Shown piece after piece: positions 43,544 to 52,151 of a stretch of 64,000 nt of DNA. Origin of the DNA: Larkinella knui (lineage in GTDB: Bacteria > Bacteroidota > Bacteroidia > Cytophagales > Spirosomataceae); NCBI RefSeq assembly GCF_003858645.1, contig NZ_RQJP01000001.1:248001-312000 (forward strand), written 5' to 3'. Position numbers and translations under genes: made by a program. Position 1 is the first letter of the stretch, and each line of letters starts with the position of its first letter. The notes below the pieces were generated by a model. That model searched no databases, was not told the origin of the DNA, and saw nothing but the letters and a program-made list of their open reading frames with translations.

Positions 43544-44323
43544 ATGAAAACCAAATGGTCGAGGAGGTTTTTTGTCAGCCAGTCCGCTCTAACCGGCCTG
43601 GCGGTATCTGCCGGAATTCCGTCCGGAAACCGGGTTGAGGATTTTGTAGAAAACCGGGCTCTGGAGAAGGATCTCATCTTTCTTTTTCAGGGCGACTCCA
43701 TCACGGACGGAAACCGGGGGCGCAGCACGGACCCCAACCACATTATGGGACACGGCTACGCGTTTGCCATTGCCAGCCGCATTGGGGCCGATTTTCCGGA
43801 TCGGAATTTCGCTTTCTATAACCGGGGCATCAGCGGCAACAAAGTAACCGATCTCCAGAAACGCTGGCAAACCGATACGCTGGACCTCAAACCCAACGTG
43901 TTGAGCATCCTGATTGGCATCAACGACACGGCGGCCAGCATCAATAAATCCGACGAAGCTATTCCGGTCGACGAGTTCGAATCCCGGTACCGCCAGTTGC
44001 TTACCGAAAGCAAAACTCAAAATCCGGATACACTTTTTGTGCTGGGGCTGCCCTTCGTGTATCCGGTTGGGAAGCGGCAGGAAAACTGGGAACTCTGGCG
44101 GGAGGGCACCCGACAACGAGCCGAGCGAGTTCGGAAACTGGCCACGGAATTTGACGCCGTACTGGTGGATTACCCTGCCGTCTTTGACAAGGCCATCCGA
44201 AAAACACCGGCCGATTATTGGATCTGGGACGGTATTCATCCCACCGTTGCCGCCCATGAACTGATGGCCCGGGAGTGGATTCAACGGGTTAGCTCGCGGC
44301 TTAAATTCCTGAAAAAGTACTAG
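43544..44323 (+). CDS. SGNH/GDSL hydrolase
   Basis: 259 residues from ATG 43544; the extension to 43400 lacks family-like sequence. It starts with KWSRRFFVSQSALTGL, a twin-arginine-like export signal. Block I is FQGDSITDG (nucleophile Ser), block III includes LIGINDTA, and block V is WDGIHPTVAAH (Asp and His). Probably an exported esterase acting on acetylated glycans, in line with related enzymes (inference). Its stop codon directly abuts the stop codon of the convergent bestrophin gene. Confidence 0.85.
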   Translation: MKTKWSRRFFVSQSALTGLAVSAGIPSGNRVEDFVENRALEKDLIFLFQGDSITDGNRGRSTDPNHIMGHGYAFAIASRIGADFPDRNFAFYNRGISGNKVTDLQKRWQTDTLDLKPNVLSILIGINDTAASINKSDEAIPVDEFESRYRQLLTESKTQNPDTLFVLGLPFVYPVGKRQENWELWREGTRQRAERVRKLATEFDAVLVDYPAVFDKAIRKTPADYWIWDGIHPTVAAHELMAREWIQRVSSRLKFLKKY

Positions 44324-45223
44324 TTACAACACGTAGTAGTCGTAGGGGGGCAGCTTTTCCGGTATTTCCTCATAATCCGTCATCGTCTTCAGATTGATCT
44401 CAATGGTGCGGGCCAGCGACGTCATCGGGGTGTCGGTGGGGGTGTTTGCAAACGGGTCCTGAAGTTGAATGGCACTTTTTTCAAGCAGCAGAAACGCGCA
44501 GGAAATCAGCGTCACCAGCGGCACATCCAGATAATACAGATCGGCTTCGAAACAGAGCGGTAAAACGGCCGCAAAGAGATAGATAAATACCTGCATGTTG
44601 AACGCATACGTGCGCGGGAATGGGGTATTTTTGATCCGTTCGCACCGCCCCATCGACTCTGTAAAGTTGTTTAGTGTGGTACTAAGCTGGACCATTTGAT
44701 AATCCGACAGTTGTTTTTCCCGGTAAAGCTGGCCGATGGCTAATCCGTGGTCGAGCAGTAACGCGTTGGGGCGATTGTCGGTTGCCAGAATCGACTCAAC
44801 CGTAGCCGGAGGCAGGAATTCCTGCAACCGCCGGTCCACTTCGTGACCCCGTAGTGAGTCGCCCAGCACAAAACACCAGGCACATTGCCGTTGCACGAAC
44901 GAATGAAGCACAGCTTTGCGGTCTGGAACATCGGGCAGGAACATCAGGAGTTGCCGGACAAAACTACGGCTGTCATTGACGATGGCCCCCCAGATGGTGC
45001 GGGCTTCCCACCAGCGGTCGTAGGCCTGGTTGGTACGGAAGGCGAGCAGCAGTGAAATACAGGTACCCAGCAAGGTCGGAATGGCGATCGGAATCGTCAG
45101 ATACCGGAGTTTAAAGTAGTATTTGGCCAGAACAACCACATTGGCAAACAGGAACACCAGCAGAGCCTCCCGGCGAATTCTTCGAATTAAAAAAGTAAAC
45201 GGAATCGGTTTGTCAAGTAACAT
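44324..45223 (-). CDS. Bestrophin family ion channel protein
   Basis: 299 residues. The N-terminus (IPFTFLIRRIRREALL) and the region IPIAIPTLLGTCISLLLAFRTNQAYDRWWEAR are the bestrophin/UPF0187 signature, with four membrane helices and a cytoplasmic C-terminus. Bacterial relatives such as KpBest form pentameric cation- or anion-conducting channels. Convergent with the SGNH hydrolase gene with no bases between stop codons. Confidence 0.9.
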   Translation of the reverse strand: MLLDKPIPFTFLIRRIRREALLVFLFANVVVLAKYYFKLRYLTIPIAIPTLLGTCISLLLAFRTNQAYDRWWEARTIWGAIVNDSRSFVRQLLMFLPDVPDRKAVLHSFVQRQCAWCFVLGDSLRGHEVDRRLQEFLPPATVESILATDNRPNALLLDHGLAIGQLYREKQLSDYQMVQLSTTLNNFTESMGRCERIKNTPFPRTYAFNMQVFIYLFAAVLPLCFEADLYYLDVPLVTLISCAFLLLEKSAIQLQDPFANTPTDTPMTSLARTIEINLKTMTDYEEIPEKLPPYDYYVL

Positions 45224-45565
45224 ACGGTTTTGGTTGGCGCAAGTCGCCCGGTTTTTTAGCGGAGTACGGTTATTTTAACGGATTGGGGATCCAAAAACAA
45301 AGCCAGACGACGGAAGTCACCTGGCTTTTTGATCGCTTGCTAAACGGTTATTTTTTCAATCAGGTACTTTTCACAGTATCCCCGGTTAGCAGCGATTTAC
45401 GTTTATAAAACCAGCCCTGAAACGAATTGTTTTTGAAGAGGACAAAAAAAACTTTTTTTCGATAAAAGGCTTCCCTCTTTCTGGAATAAAAAGGTTGCAA
45501 CCGGCCAGCAGTGGCTCAAATGATACGCTTCAAAACCGCTGGGGCCGGTTTGTGGTTAAATCAAT
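45224..45565. other. 342-bp intergenic region with hairpin
   Basis: It separates the divergent bestrophin and uvsE genes. A hairpin at 45299-45328 (AAAGCCAG, 14-base loop, CTGGCTTT followed by TT) could act as a terminator on the plus strand or as a leader structure of the bestrophin gene. No gene or RNA is recognised. Confidence 0.45.
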
Positions 45566-46501
45566 ATGACACTGACGCCAAGCAACATGGGCTATGCCTG
45601 CATTAATCTGAGCTTGCAGGCCCGCAACATCACCTCGAATCGGGGCATGATTAAAAAGACGTTTGCCGAAAAGGGGCTGGCCTATGCATCCGAACTGGCG
45701 CTTAAAAATGTCCGGGATTTACTGACCATTGTCGACTGGAATATCGAGCACGGGTTTCGGCTTTTTCGCGTTTCGTCGGATCTTTTTCCCTGGGCGTCCG
45801 AATACCGGATGGCCGATCTGCCCGATTTTGTGACCATTCGGGCAACGCTGGAGGAAATCGGCAGCCGTCCCATCCGCCTGACCATGCACCCCGGTCCGTT
45901 TAATCACCTGGCCGGAGAGGGAAAGGTGCTCGACAACACCATCAAAGATCTGGAATATCAGTCCGAACTCTTCGATCTGATGGGGTTGAAGCCCTCACAC
46001 TGGAACAAGATCAATATTCATGTGGGCGGGACGTACGGCGATAAAAAGGCGACGCTGGCCCGGTTTGCCCAGAACTTTCGGTTCCTGTCCGAAAACCTGC
46101 GCGCCCGCCTGACGGTTGAAAATGACGACCGCCCGAGTCTGTATACCGTGGCTGATCTGGTGGGGTTGCATCAAGCCATCGGCATTCCGATTGTATTCGA
46201 CTACTTTCACCATTCGCTCAATCCCGGCCACCAGACCGAGGAGGAGGCTTTTCTGACGGCTTATGCTACCTGGGATGTTCGACCGGTTTTTCATTACTCC
46301 GATTCGCGCCAGGCGCATGAAGATCCCCGCGCCCGACGCGAAGCCCACGCCGACTGGTTGTATTCGTCCGTGAACACGTATGGAAAAGATGTCGACATCG
46401 TTTTTGAATCAAAAATGAAAGAACTTTCAGTGCTGCGGTTGCGGGGGGAGGAGCCGGAACTTCCGCCCGCCGTTCAAAAACTGATGAAGCAGCAAGCCTG
46501 A
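45566..46501 (+). CDS. uvsE: UV DNA damage endonuclease
   Basis: 311 residues with the TIM-barrel UvdE fold. The N-terminus MGYACINLSLQ and motifs FRVSSDLFPWAS, LTMHPGPFNHLA, INIHVGGTYGDK, LTVENDDR, FDYFHHSLNP and VFHYSDSRQAHEDPR supply the His, Glu and Asp metal ligands. The enzyme nicks 5' of UV photoproducts and some other lesions, giving an alternative excision route independent of UvrABC. It stands alone. Confidence 0.94.
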   Translation: MTLTPSNMGYACINLSLQARNITSNRGMIKKTFAEKGLAYASELALKNVRDLLTIVDWNIEHGFRLFRVSSDLFPWASEYRMADLPDFVTIRATLEEIGSRPIRLTMHPGPFNHLAGEGKVLDNTIKDLEYQSELFDLMGLKPSHWNKINIHVGGTYGDKKATLARFAQNFRFLSENLRARLTVENDDRPSLYTVADLVGLHQAIGIPIVFDYFHHSLNPGHQTEEEAFLTAYATWDVRPVFHYSDSRQAHEDPRARREAHADWLYSSVNTYGKDVDIVFESKMKELSVLRLRGEEPELPPAVQKLMKQQA

Positions 46502-46516
46502 TTGCGAAAAGGCTTC

Positions 46517-46726
46517 TTACTCTTCCCGCAGCATGGCAATTCCTTTCATCAGTGCCATAAATGCCAGGTAAGTGAACAAAATGACGCTGCCGATTTTGGC
46601 CACAACCGCCATCCACCCATAGTCGTCGATCACCCGCATGGCTTCCTGGTTGGCGTAGACCTGAACCGCCATGTAAACGAATGAGAAAGAGAGAAGAATC
46701 AAACCGATTCCGGCCAGTTTTTTCAT
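46517..46726 (-). CDS. Small membrane protein
   Basis: 69 residues from ATG 46726 (the frame is open to 46822). It has two hydrophobic segments (residues ~3-20 and ~38-58) and charged ends. Function unknown. It is convergent with uvsE, 15 bases apart. Confidence 0.6.
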   Translation of the reverse strand: MKKLAGIGLILLSFSFVYMAVQVYANQEAMRVIDDYGWMAVVAKIGSVILFTYLAFMALMKGIAMLREE

Positions 46727-46929
46727 GATCTGCGGGATTGAGTTCGTCTCCAAGATAGTCGTTTCTACCGAATTTTGGACAATCCGGCAGCAGGGTTTGG
46801 GGCAAAACCAAAGCTGATCCAACGGAGCTGTCTGTGACAGCTGGTGATTTGATAAACCGCCATTTGTTTAAGTGAAACAAATTGACTATCTTATACATAG
46901 GTCGGAAACAACCGGCCCAACTGATCGAT

Positions 46930-47223
46930 ATGGAGACTTTAGAAATGGGTTTGTCAAAATTTAAGATGTCCTTCAAGGTGTTGGACGCTTCCCCGGCGCT
47001 TTTATCCTGGGATGAAAAATTTGCGCGGGATGATGAGGATCGGTTCATTAGAGTTGTCGATAAAATCGTAAAGTATGCGCTCCGAAAAGGAGATACCAGC
47101 CGAAAATTTACCTACGAGAGTGCCGTTGGCAATGCGCGGCTTTACATAAAATTCGTAGACAGCGACCGTATCTGGTTTCACGAACTCCTGAAGAAGTACC
47201 TGGCCGAAACCGTGGCGGTGTAA
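46930..47223 (+). CDS. Hypothetical protein
   Basis: 97 residues from ATG 46930; an upstream TTG start at 46882 is also in frame. Basic and helical, with no membrane segment and no recognised motif (KIVKYALRKGDTSRKFTYES, FVDSDRIWFHELLKKYL). Host-like codon use supports a real gene. Confidence 0.55.
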   Translation: METLEMGLSKFKMSFKVLDASPALLSWDEKFARDDEDRFIRVVDKIVKYALRKGDTSRKFTYESAVGNARLYIKFVDSDRIWFHELLKKYLAETVAV

Positions 47224-47464
47224 GCATCGCTTTCTTTCTGAAATTTCCGATTTCCCGCACATCCGAAAACACTCACCTTAAAGGCGCGGGCATTTAAAGA
47301 GGTTCCTTACCGTAAAAACTGGCCGGATTTTCACTTTTTTTCATCCATTGTAAACGGTTTCCCGGAACTACTTTTTGGAGGTTGGTTACCGCTTGGAGCA
47401 TTGCAGCTGGTCATGAACGGGCTTGCTTTGGATTTTGTTAAAAATCTATAAACCAATCTTTTCT

Positions 47465-48121
47465 ATGAAATCCATCAAAATTGTTGCCGTAAGCTTTTTA
47501 CTCCTGATGGGCTGTACGCCAGCGCAAACCCAGGATACCAATCCGGCTAAACTTCCGGCGTTAAAACCCGGTGAAGCGGTTGCGACGTTTGCGGGGGGCT
47601 GTTTCTGGGCGCAGGAAGAAGGCTTTGACCAACTGAAAGGCGTTCGGGAAGTGATTTCGGGCTATGCCGGTGGCACGGTTAAAAACCCAACGTATGAGCA
47701 AGTCGGAACCGATCAAACCGGCCATGCTGAATCGGTGCAGGTGTATTACGATCCAAGTGTGATTAGTTACAGCGAACTGCTCGATGCTTTTTTTGCCGGC
47801 CATGATCCCACCACCCTCAACCGGCAGGGCCCCGATGTCGGGCGTGATTATCGTTCGGTGGCGTTTTATCGGACGCCCGCCGAGAAACAGGCCATTGAGG
47901 CTGCTATCCAGCGCACCAATGCGTCAAAGCATTACAAAAACCCGGTTGTGACCGAAGTGGTAGCTTTCAAGGAGTTTTATCCGGCGGAAAATTACCACCA
48001 AAATTACTGCAAACTGCATCCCAACCAGCCCTATATTCAGAGTGTGTCGCTGCCTAAAGTGGAGAAGCTTCGGAAAGCGATGAAAGGGAAGCTAAAAAGT
48101 GAAGGAAAAACAAACTCGTAA
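47465..48121 (+). CDS. msrA: Peptide-methionine (S)-S-oxide reductase, lipoprotein form
   Basis: 218 residues from ATG 47465. A lipoprotein signal (SFLLLMGC) is followed by a linker and the MsrA domain with the catalytic cysteine in AGGCFWAQEEGF and the family motif GYAGGTVKNPTYEQV. NYHQNYCKLHPNQPY near the end supplies a possible recycling cysteine. It repairs oxidised methionine in exported proteins, so a thiol donor in the envelope is needed. It stands alone and is followed by a repeat element. Confidence 0.94.
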   Translation: MKSIKIVAVSFLLLMGCTPAQTQDTNPAKLPALKPGEAVATFAGGCFWAQEEGFDQLKGVREVISGYAGGTVKNPTYEQVGTDQTGHAESVQVYYDPSVISYSELLDAFFAGHDPTTLNRQGPDVGRDYRSVAFYRTPAEKQAIEAAIQRTNASKHYKNPVVTEVVAFKEFYPAENYHQNYCKLHPNQPYIQSVSLPKVEKLRKAMKGKLKSEGKTNS

Positions 48122-48138
48122 TTGAATGCACAGTAGCG

Positions 48139-48197
48139 GGTATACCGTTTACGATGGCTGACGCAGTACTTGAACAAGCGACCGTAAACGGTATACC
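48139..48197. repeat. Inverted repeat element, GGCTGACGCA-core family, copy 3
   Basis: A 15-bp perfect stem (GGTATACCGTTTACG at 48139-48153, complement at 48183-48197) encloses the core GGCTGACGCA at 48156-48165 and then GTACTTGAACAAGCG. The arms differ entirely from those of the other copies. It lies just after msrA and before the stop of the acidic-protein gene, so it may serve as terminator for both. Confidence 0.8.
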
Positions 48198-48210
48198 AAA
48201 TACCGTCATG

Positions 48211-48519
48211 TTATACTTCATCGGGGTCAATCTCGATCGTTAAGTCGTCGCTATCGCCGTCGTATGCCAACGAATTGGAGCGGTTTTCGGCGGTATTGAT
48301 GGCCGTGTGCGTATCTGTATAGAGCAGAGTATCAGCCGCTTCATCATCGCCTTTGTTATACGTGTCTTCCGAACCCAGGCCCAGATCCGTATACATGGGT
48401 GCCACATCCGCTTCAGAAAGTGGCGGCAATCCATCCTCATCTTCCGAAGTGTGCCGTTGATGGTAATTTCCGGGTTTAGGGGCGTTGGAGCTTAAATCTT
48501 CAGTTTTCTGATTTTCCAT
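48211..48519 (-). CDS. Small acidic protein of unknown function
   Basis: 102 residues, very rich in Asp, Glu, Asn and Thr, with no membrane segment, signal or cysteine; probably disordered. It ends in DDLTIEIDPDEV. No family recognised. The frame has host-like codon use, and the gene starts about 80 bases from the end of the polysaccharide cluster on the same strand. Confidence 0.6.
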   Translation of the reverse strand: MENQKTEDLSSNAPKPGNYHQRHTSEDEDGLPPLSEADVAPMYTDLGLGSEDTYNKGDDEAADTLLYTDTHTAINTAENRSNSLAYDGDSDDLTIEIDPDEV

Positions 48520-48596
48520 AATTCAAAAATTCTGATTATGGACATATAACAACCGGAGCAACCGATTGTTGGGAGCGGCCGAAAATTGGCGGTTTT

Positions 48597-49805
48597 TTAC
48601 AGGTACCGCAAAATGTTTTTCCCGGAGAAGGCGCTGGCCAATTGGCTGAAATAAAGCCCTTTCCGGCGTGGCTTGTCGATTGCCTGAACGCGGGCCCGCA
48701 TTTTCAGGAACACACCGATGGCCATGTACAGGAAAAACATTCCAATCAGAATGAACAGCGAGACGGTGTTGGAAATGTCCCGGTGAAACAGGAAAAACAA
48801 TACGGTATTGGCCAATGAGATCGTACACAATACCGCCGTGGCGGCAGCGTGGGTCAACCCGTTGTCGATCATGATGTGGTGCATGTGATTTCGGTCGGCC
48901 GAGAAGGGCGAACGGCCCGCCATGATCCGAACCAGAAATACCCGCAGCGTATCGAAAATGGGCACAATCAGAATGACAATGGCAATAATGGGCGCATTGA
49001 AAAACGAAGTTGGATCGAACCGGAACGAGTTATTCAGGTTGATAAACCGCACGGCAAAAAACGACAGCAGAAAACCCAGAATGAGCGATCCGGTATTGCC
49101 CATGAAAATCTTGCTGGTGTGCGAAAAATTGAACCGCAAAAAGCCGACCAAGGCACCCGACAGCGTGAACGCCAGACAAGCCATGGCAAAGTGATTGGTG
49201 AGCAGAAACCAGCTTCCAAACGTCAGACTCGCCAGGGTAGAAATGGCCCCGGCTAACCCGTCGATGCCGTCGATCAGGTTAATGGCGTTGATAATGGTAA
49301 TGAAGATCAGACAGGTAATCAGAATGGAAAACACATTGTTGATGTGGTACATTCCGAAAATACCGTACAGATAGTCGATGCGCAGTTTACCGAAGAAAAT
49401 CAGAATTAAAGACGGCAAGACCTGAAAGAAAATTTTCTTGTTGGGGTCAATGCCCACCATGTCGTCCTTGATGCCGATAAAAAATAAAATCGACATGCCA
49501 ACAATCGACAGGTTGGTTCGGTAAATGTCGGTCTGGTCGATGGCTGGCCACAGGAAATAGCTAATCAGAATGGCAGCAAAAATGGCAATTCCGCCAAACG
49601 TTGGCGTAGCGGTTTTGTGGGAACTCCGGGAGCCGGGTTTCTCCATGAGAAACTTCAATTCCGAAATTTTGATGACTACCGGGATGGAAACGACGGCAAC
49701 AAAGCAGGCAACCAGAAAGGATAACAGACACTGGTAAAGACCCAGCTGAAAAAGATCGTCGGTTAATTTATTTTGTATATAAGAAAGAAGTAATTCCAGA
49801 TTCAT
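48597..49805 (-). CDS. MraY/WecA-type undecaprenyl-phosphate sugar-1-phosphate transferase
   Basis: 402 residues with about eleven membrane segments. FFIGIKDDMVGIDPNKK holds the Asp-Asp motif on a cytoplasmic loop, INLIDGIDGLAG the next catalytic Asp region, and FNFSHTSKIFMGNTGSLILGF the nucleotide site; DRNHMHH is the WecA-like His motif. It starts lipid-linked glycan synthesis by moving a HexNAc-phosphate from UDP-sugar to undecaprenyl phosphate. It is the 3'-most gene of the cluster, so the initiating enzyme is encoded last. Confidence 0.9.
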   Translation of the reverse strand: MNLELLLSYIQNKLTDDLFQLGLYQCLLSFLVACFVAVVSIPVVIKISELKFLMEKPGSRSSHKTATPTFGGIAIFAAILISYFLWPAIDQTDIYRTNLSIVGMSILFFIGIKDDMVGIDPNKKIFFQVLPSLILIFFGKLRIDYLYGIFGMYHINNVFSILITCLIFITIINAINLIDGIDGLAGAISTLASLTFGSWFLLTNHFAMACLAFTLSGALVGFLRFNFSHTSKIFMGNTGSLILGFLLSFFAVRFINLNNSFRFDPTSFFNAPIIAIVILIVPIFDTLRVFLVRIMAGRSPFSADRNHMHHIMIDNGLTHAAATAVLCTISLANTVLFFLFHRDISNTVSLFILIGMFFLYMAIGVFLKMRARVQAIDKPRRKGLYFSQLASAFSGKNILRYL

Positions 49806-49943
49806 AGCGGCAGGTGTGATGATACGTTCGTTATAAAATCACATAGACAGAGCGTAAATGTTACCGTTTTATGCGTTTTGTACAATTAAAAATGACTAAA
49901 TGGTACGGTATATTTATCATGCGGTGCAAAAGACGGTTATTTT

Positions 49944-50696
49944 TCACAGCTTTGGTAATAGCTGGTCGATTTTTCTTAAAGGTTTAAGAAAAAGTGTAAA
50001 AAAGTAAGGACGCAGTCCGTTTAGTTTCCACCCCTGGCGATCCTCGCGATTGGCCCGCCACCGGTGTTTCAGCGTCGCGTTACTCATGCCGCCCGACCGC
50101 ATCGTAACCAGCACTTCGGGTAGATAACTGAGTTTAATTTTGTGTTTGTGGATGAAGCGCAACAGGAGCTCATAGTCGGACGAACTTTTGAGTTCGAGCG
50201 TATAATTTCCCAGTTCCTCATACACCGACCGCCTGATAAAACAGGTTGGGTGGGGGGGCATCCAGCCCCACAGAAAAGCGCCCTCTTTGTATTCGCCCAC
50301 TTTCCAGTAGCGGTCCACTTTCTCCGTGTTTTCCGGATTGACGTAGATGACATCGCCGTATACCGCATCACAGTTCGTGGCCTTGAAACGCTGGACAACT
50401 TTTTCGACCACCTGGTTATGGTGGTAAAAATCATCGGCATTGATGAGTCCGATGATGTCGCCCGTTGCCAATCGTATTCCTTTGTTTATCGCATCGTAAA
50501 GCCCCTTGTCGGGCTCCGAAACGAAGCGGGTGATGCGCGAACCATACGAGCGGACAATCTCGGCCGTGTTATCGGTCGAGTTGCCGTCGATGACGATGTA
50601 TTCAATGTCCGGATAGGTCTGGTTTAGCACCGATTCGATGCTGTCCCGAACCGTGGCGGCTCCGTTAAAAACGACGGTTATAATGGTTATTTTCAT
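49944..50696 (-). CDS. Family 2 glycosyltransferase
   Basis: A 250-residue GT-A enzyme (ITIITVVFNGAATVRDSIES; IEYIVIDGNSTDNT; GLINADDFY with an Asp-Asp metal site; GWMPPHPTCFIRR). It resembles WcaE/ICL-type sugar transferases of exopolysaccharide clusters. The start ATG overlaps the stop of the WcaF-like acetyltransferase gene as ATGA. Confidence 0.9.
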   Translation of the reverse strand: MKITIITVVFNGAATVRDSIESVLNQTYPDIEYIVIDGNSTDNTAEIVRSYGSRITRFVSEPDKGLYDAINKGIRLATGDIIGLINADDFYHHNQVVEKVVQRFKATNCDAVYGDVIYVNPENTEKVDRYWKVGEYKEGAFLWGWMPPHPTCFIRRSVYEELGNYTLELKSSSDYELLLRFIHKHKIKLSYLPEVLVTMRSGGMSNATLKHRWRANREDRQGWKLNGLRPYFFTLFLKPLRKIDQLLPKL

Positions 50697-51289
50697 GAAA
50701 TTTCACGGTTTTTAACCCAAACAGCCGGATTGCCCTGGTATATTCCGTAGGCTTCCATCGACTGGGTGGCCACGGATCCAACCGAAAGAATGGAATGGGA
50801 GTGGCAGGTGACGCCGGGGCAGACGACCGACTTGGCGCCGATCCAGACGCCATTTTCCAGCTGAATAGGTTTTACGAATAAATCAAACGTTCGGCTTCGG
50901 TAATTGTGATTGCCGGTTTCGAGCATGGCTCCCTGTGAAATACAGACGTTATTCCCGATGGTGATCGGGGCCAGGTTGTCGATCCAGACGTGTTCACCGA
51001 TCCAGACGTAATCACCGATGGAAAGCATCCACGGGAATTTGATATTGACGGCGGGCTTGATGGCCAGGCCAACCCCGATTTTAGCCCCGAAAAGCGTCAA
51101 AATCCATTTTTTTACACGAACCGGCAGGGGTAAATACGAGTTGATGGTAACCGAACTGACCAGGAACCACAGAATGACTTTCCATTTTGGTCCGGGTCGC
51201 CACCAGCTGTTGTCATAAACCGACAGGTCAGTGCTGACCCGGTTGCCGGGCCTGGAGGTCTTTTCCATATTCTGTTCGGAAGAAATCAA
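50693..51289 (-). CDS. WcaF-like left-handed beta-helix O-acetyltransferase
   Basis: 198 residues; ATG 51268 is an alternative start. Hexapeptide repeats run through the centre (FPWMLSIGDYVWIGEHVWIDN ..., IGNNVCISQGAML, VCPGVTCHSHSILSVGSV). The N-terminus (VYDNSWWRPGPKWKVILWF) is typical of colanic-acid-type WcaF proteins that transfer acetyl from acetyl-CoA to a glycan sugar. It overlaps the GT2 gene upstream by 62 bases and the GT2 gene downstream by 4, so coupling is tight. Confidence 0.88.
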   Translation of the reverse strand: MISSEQNMEKTSRPGNRVSTDLSVYDNSWWRPGPKWKVILWFLVSSVTINSYLPLPVRVKKWILTLFGAKIGVGLAIKPAVNIKFPWMLSIGDYVWIGEHVWIDNLAPITIGNNVCISQGAMLETGNHNYRSRTFDLFVKPIQLENGVWIGAKSVVCPGVTCHSHSILSVGSVATQSMEAYGIYQGNPAVWVKNREIS

Positions 51290-52151
51290 TAATTGCTTGT
51301 TTATCAGTGCCTACCCGGTGGTAAACTTCATACAGTTTGGCATCGACCAGAAACCGGTACCAGAGTCCCTGCAAAAAATGCCACATCAGCCCCGGACGTC
51401 CGTCGAGAAAGCCCAACCGCAAAATATAGCGGTACAGAAAATACAGCACGGGCCGGGTAAAAAGCGGCAACGATGCATACCGCATCTTCAAATACCGCTT
51501 CCGCTGTTCCTGCGTTCCCAGCAATTTGGGTTCAACCCGGATCGTCTGGTCAAAGTTATAGCGAATGTTTAAAATATCGATCACCTCGCGGATGGCATAC
51601 AGATTATGCTTTTGTGTCCACCACGTTAAGTTGTTGAGGTTATGATCCACCAGATCGTGATCGAACTGAATGGAGCGCCCGGTTGATAGTTTAATGTGTT
51701 CGTCCATCCAGCTTTCTTCACAAATACCCTGTCCACTGCGCCAAATGCGAAGCAACCAGATCGGGTAGTAGTCGCCGTGGCGCATCCAGCGGTTCATAAA
51801 CATGACCCGACGCTTGACGTAAATACCGCTGACGTCATGGGGCTGCATGGCCAATCGGGTAGTGATTTCGGTAGCCAGTTCGGGTAAAACGTATTCGTCG
51901 GCATCCATCCGCATCAGCCAGGTGGATTGAAACGGCGTATGTCGGATTCCGTAGTTAAACTGGGTTGCGTAATTGACCCAGGGATTCTGTACGACCACGG
52001 CCCCCATAGCCCGGGCAACTTCAACGGTTTGATCGGTGGAGAAGGAGTCAACGATAAAAATCTGATCCGTAAACGGCAGCAGGCTGGCAATACACCGGCC
52101 AATGTGTTTCTCCTCGTTGTGGGTCAATATGATAACCGAGATTGTACTCAT
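51228..52151 (-). CDS. Family 2 glycosyltransferase (LPS core heptose/glucose-type)
   Basis: 307 residues. ISVIILTHNEEKHIGRCIAS and IFIVDSFSTDQTVEVAR open the GT-A fold, and MRMDADEYV is the metal-binding motif. C-terminal helices follow (LYFLYRYILRLGFLDGRPG), as in WaaE/KdtX-like enzymes. Its ATG overlaps the stop of the preceding GT4 gene (ATGA at 52148-52151). Confidence 0.9.
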   Translation of the reverse strand: MSTISVIILTHNEEKHIGRCIASLLPFTDQIFIVDSFSTDQTVEVARAMGAVVVQNPWVNYATQFNYGIRHTPFQSTWLMRMDADEYVLPELATEITTRLAMQPHDVSGIYVKRRVMFMNRWMRHGDYYPIWLLRIWRSGQGICEESWMDEHIKLSTGRSIQFDHDLVDHNLNNLTWWTQKHNLYAIREVIDILNIRYNFDQTIRVEPKLLGTQEQRKRYLKMRYASLPLFTRPVLYFLYRYILRLGFLDGRPGLMWHFLQGLWYRFLVDAKLYEVYHRVGTDKQAIIDFFRTEYGKDLQARQPGQH

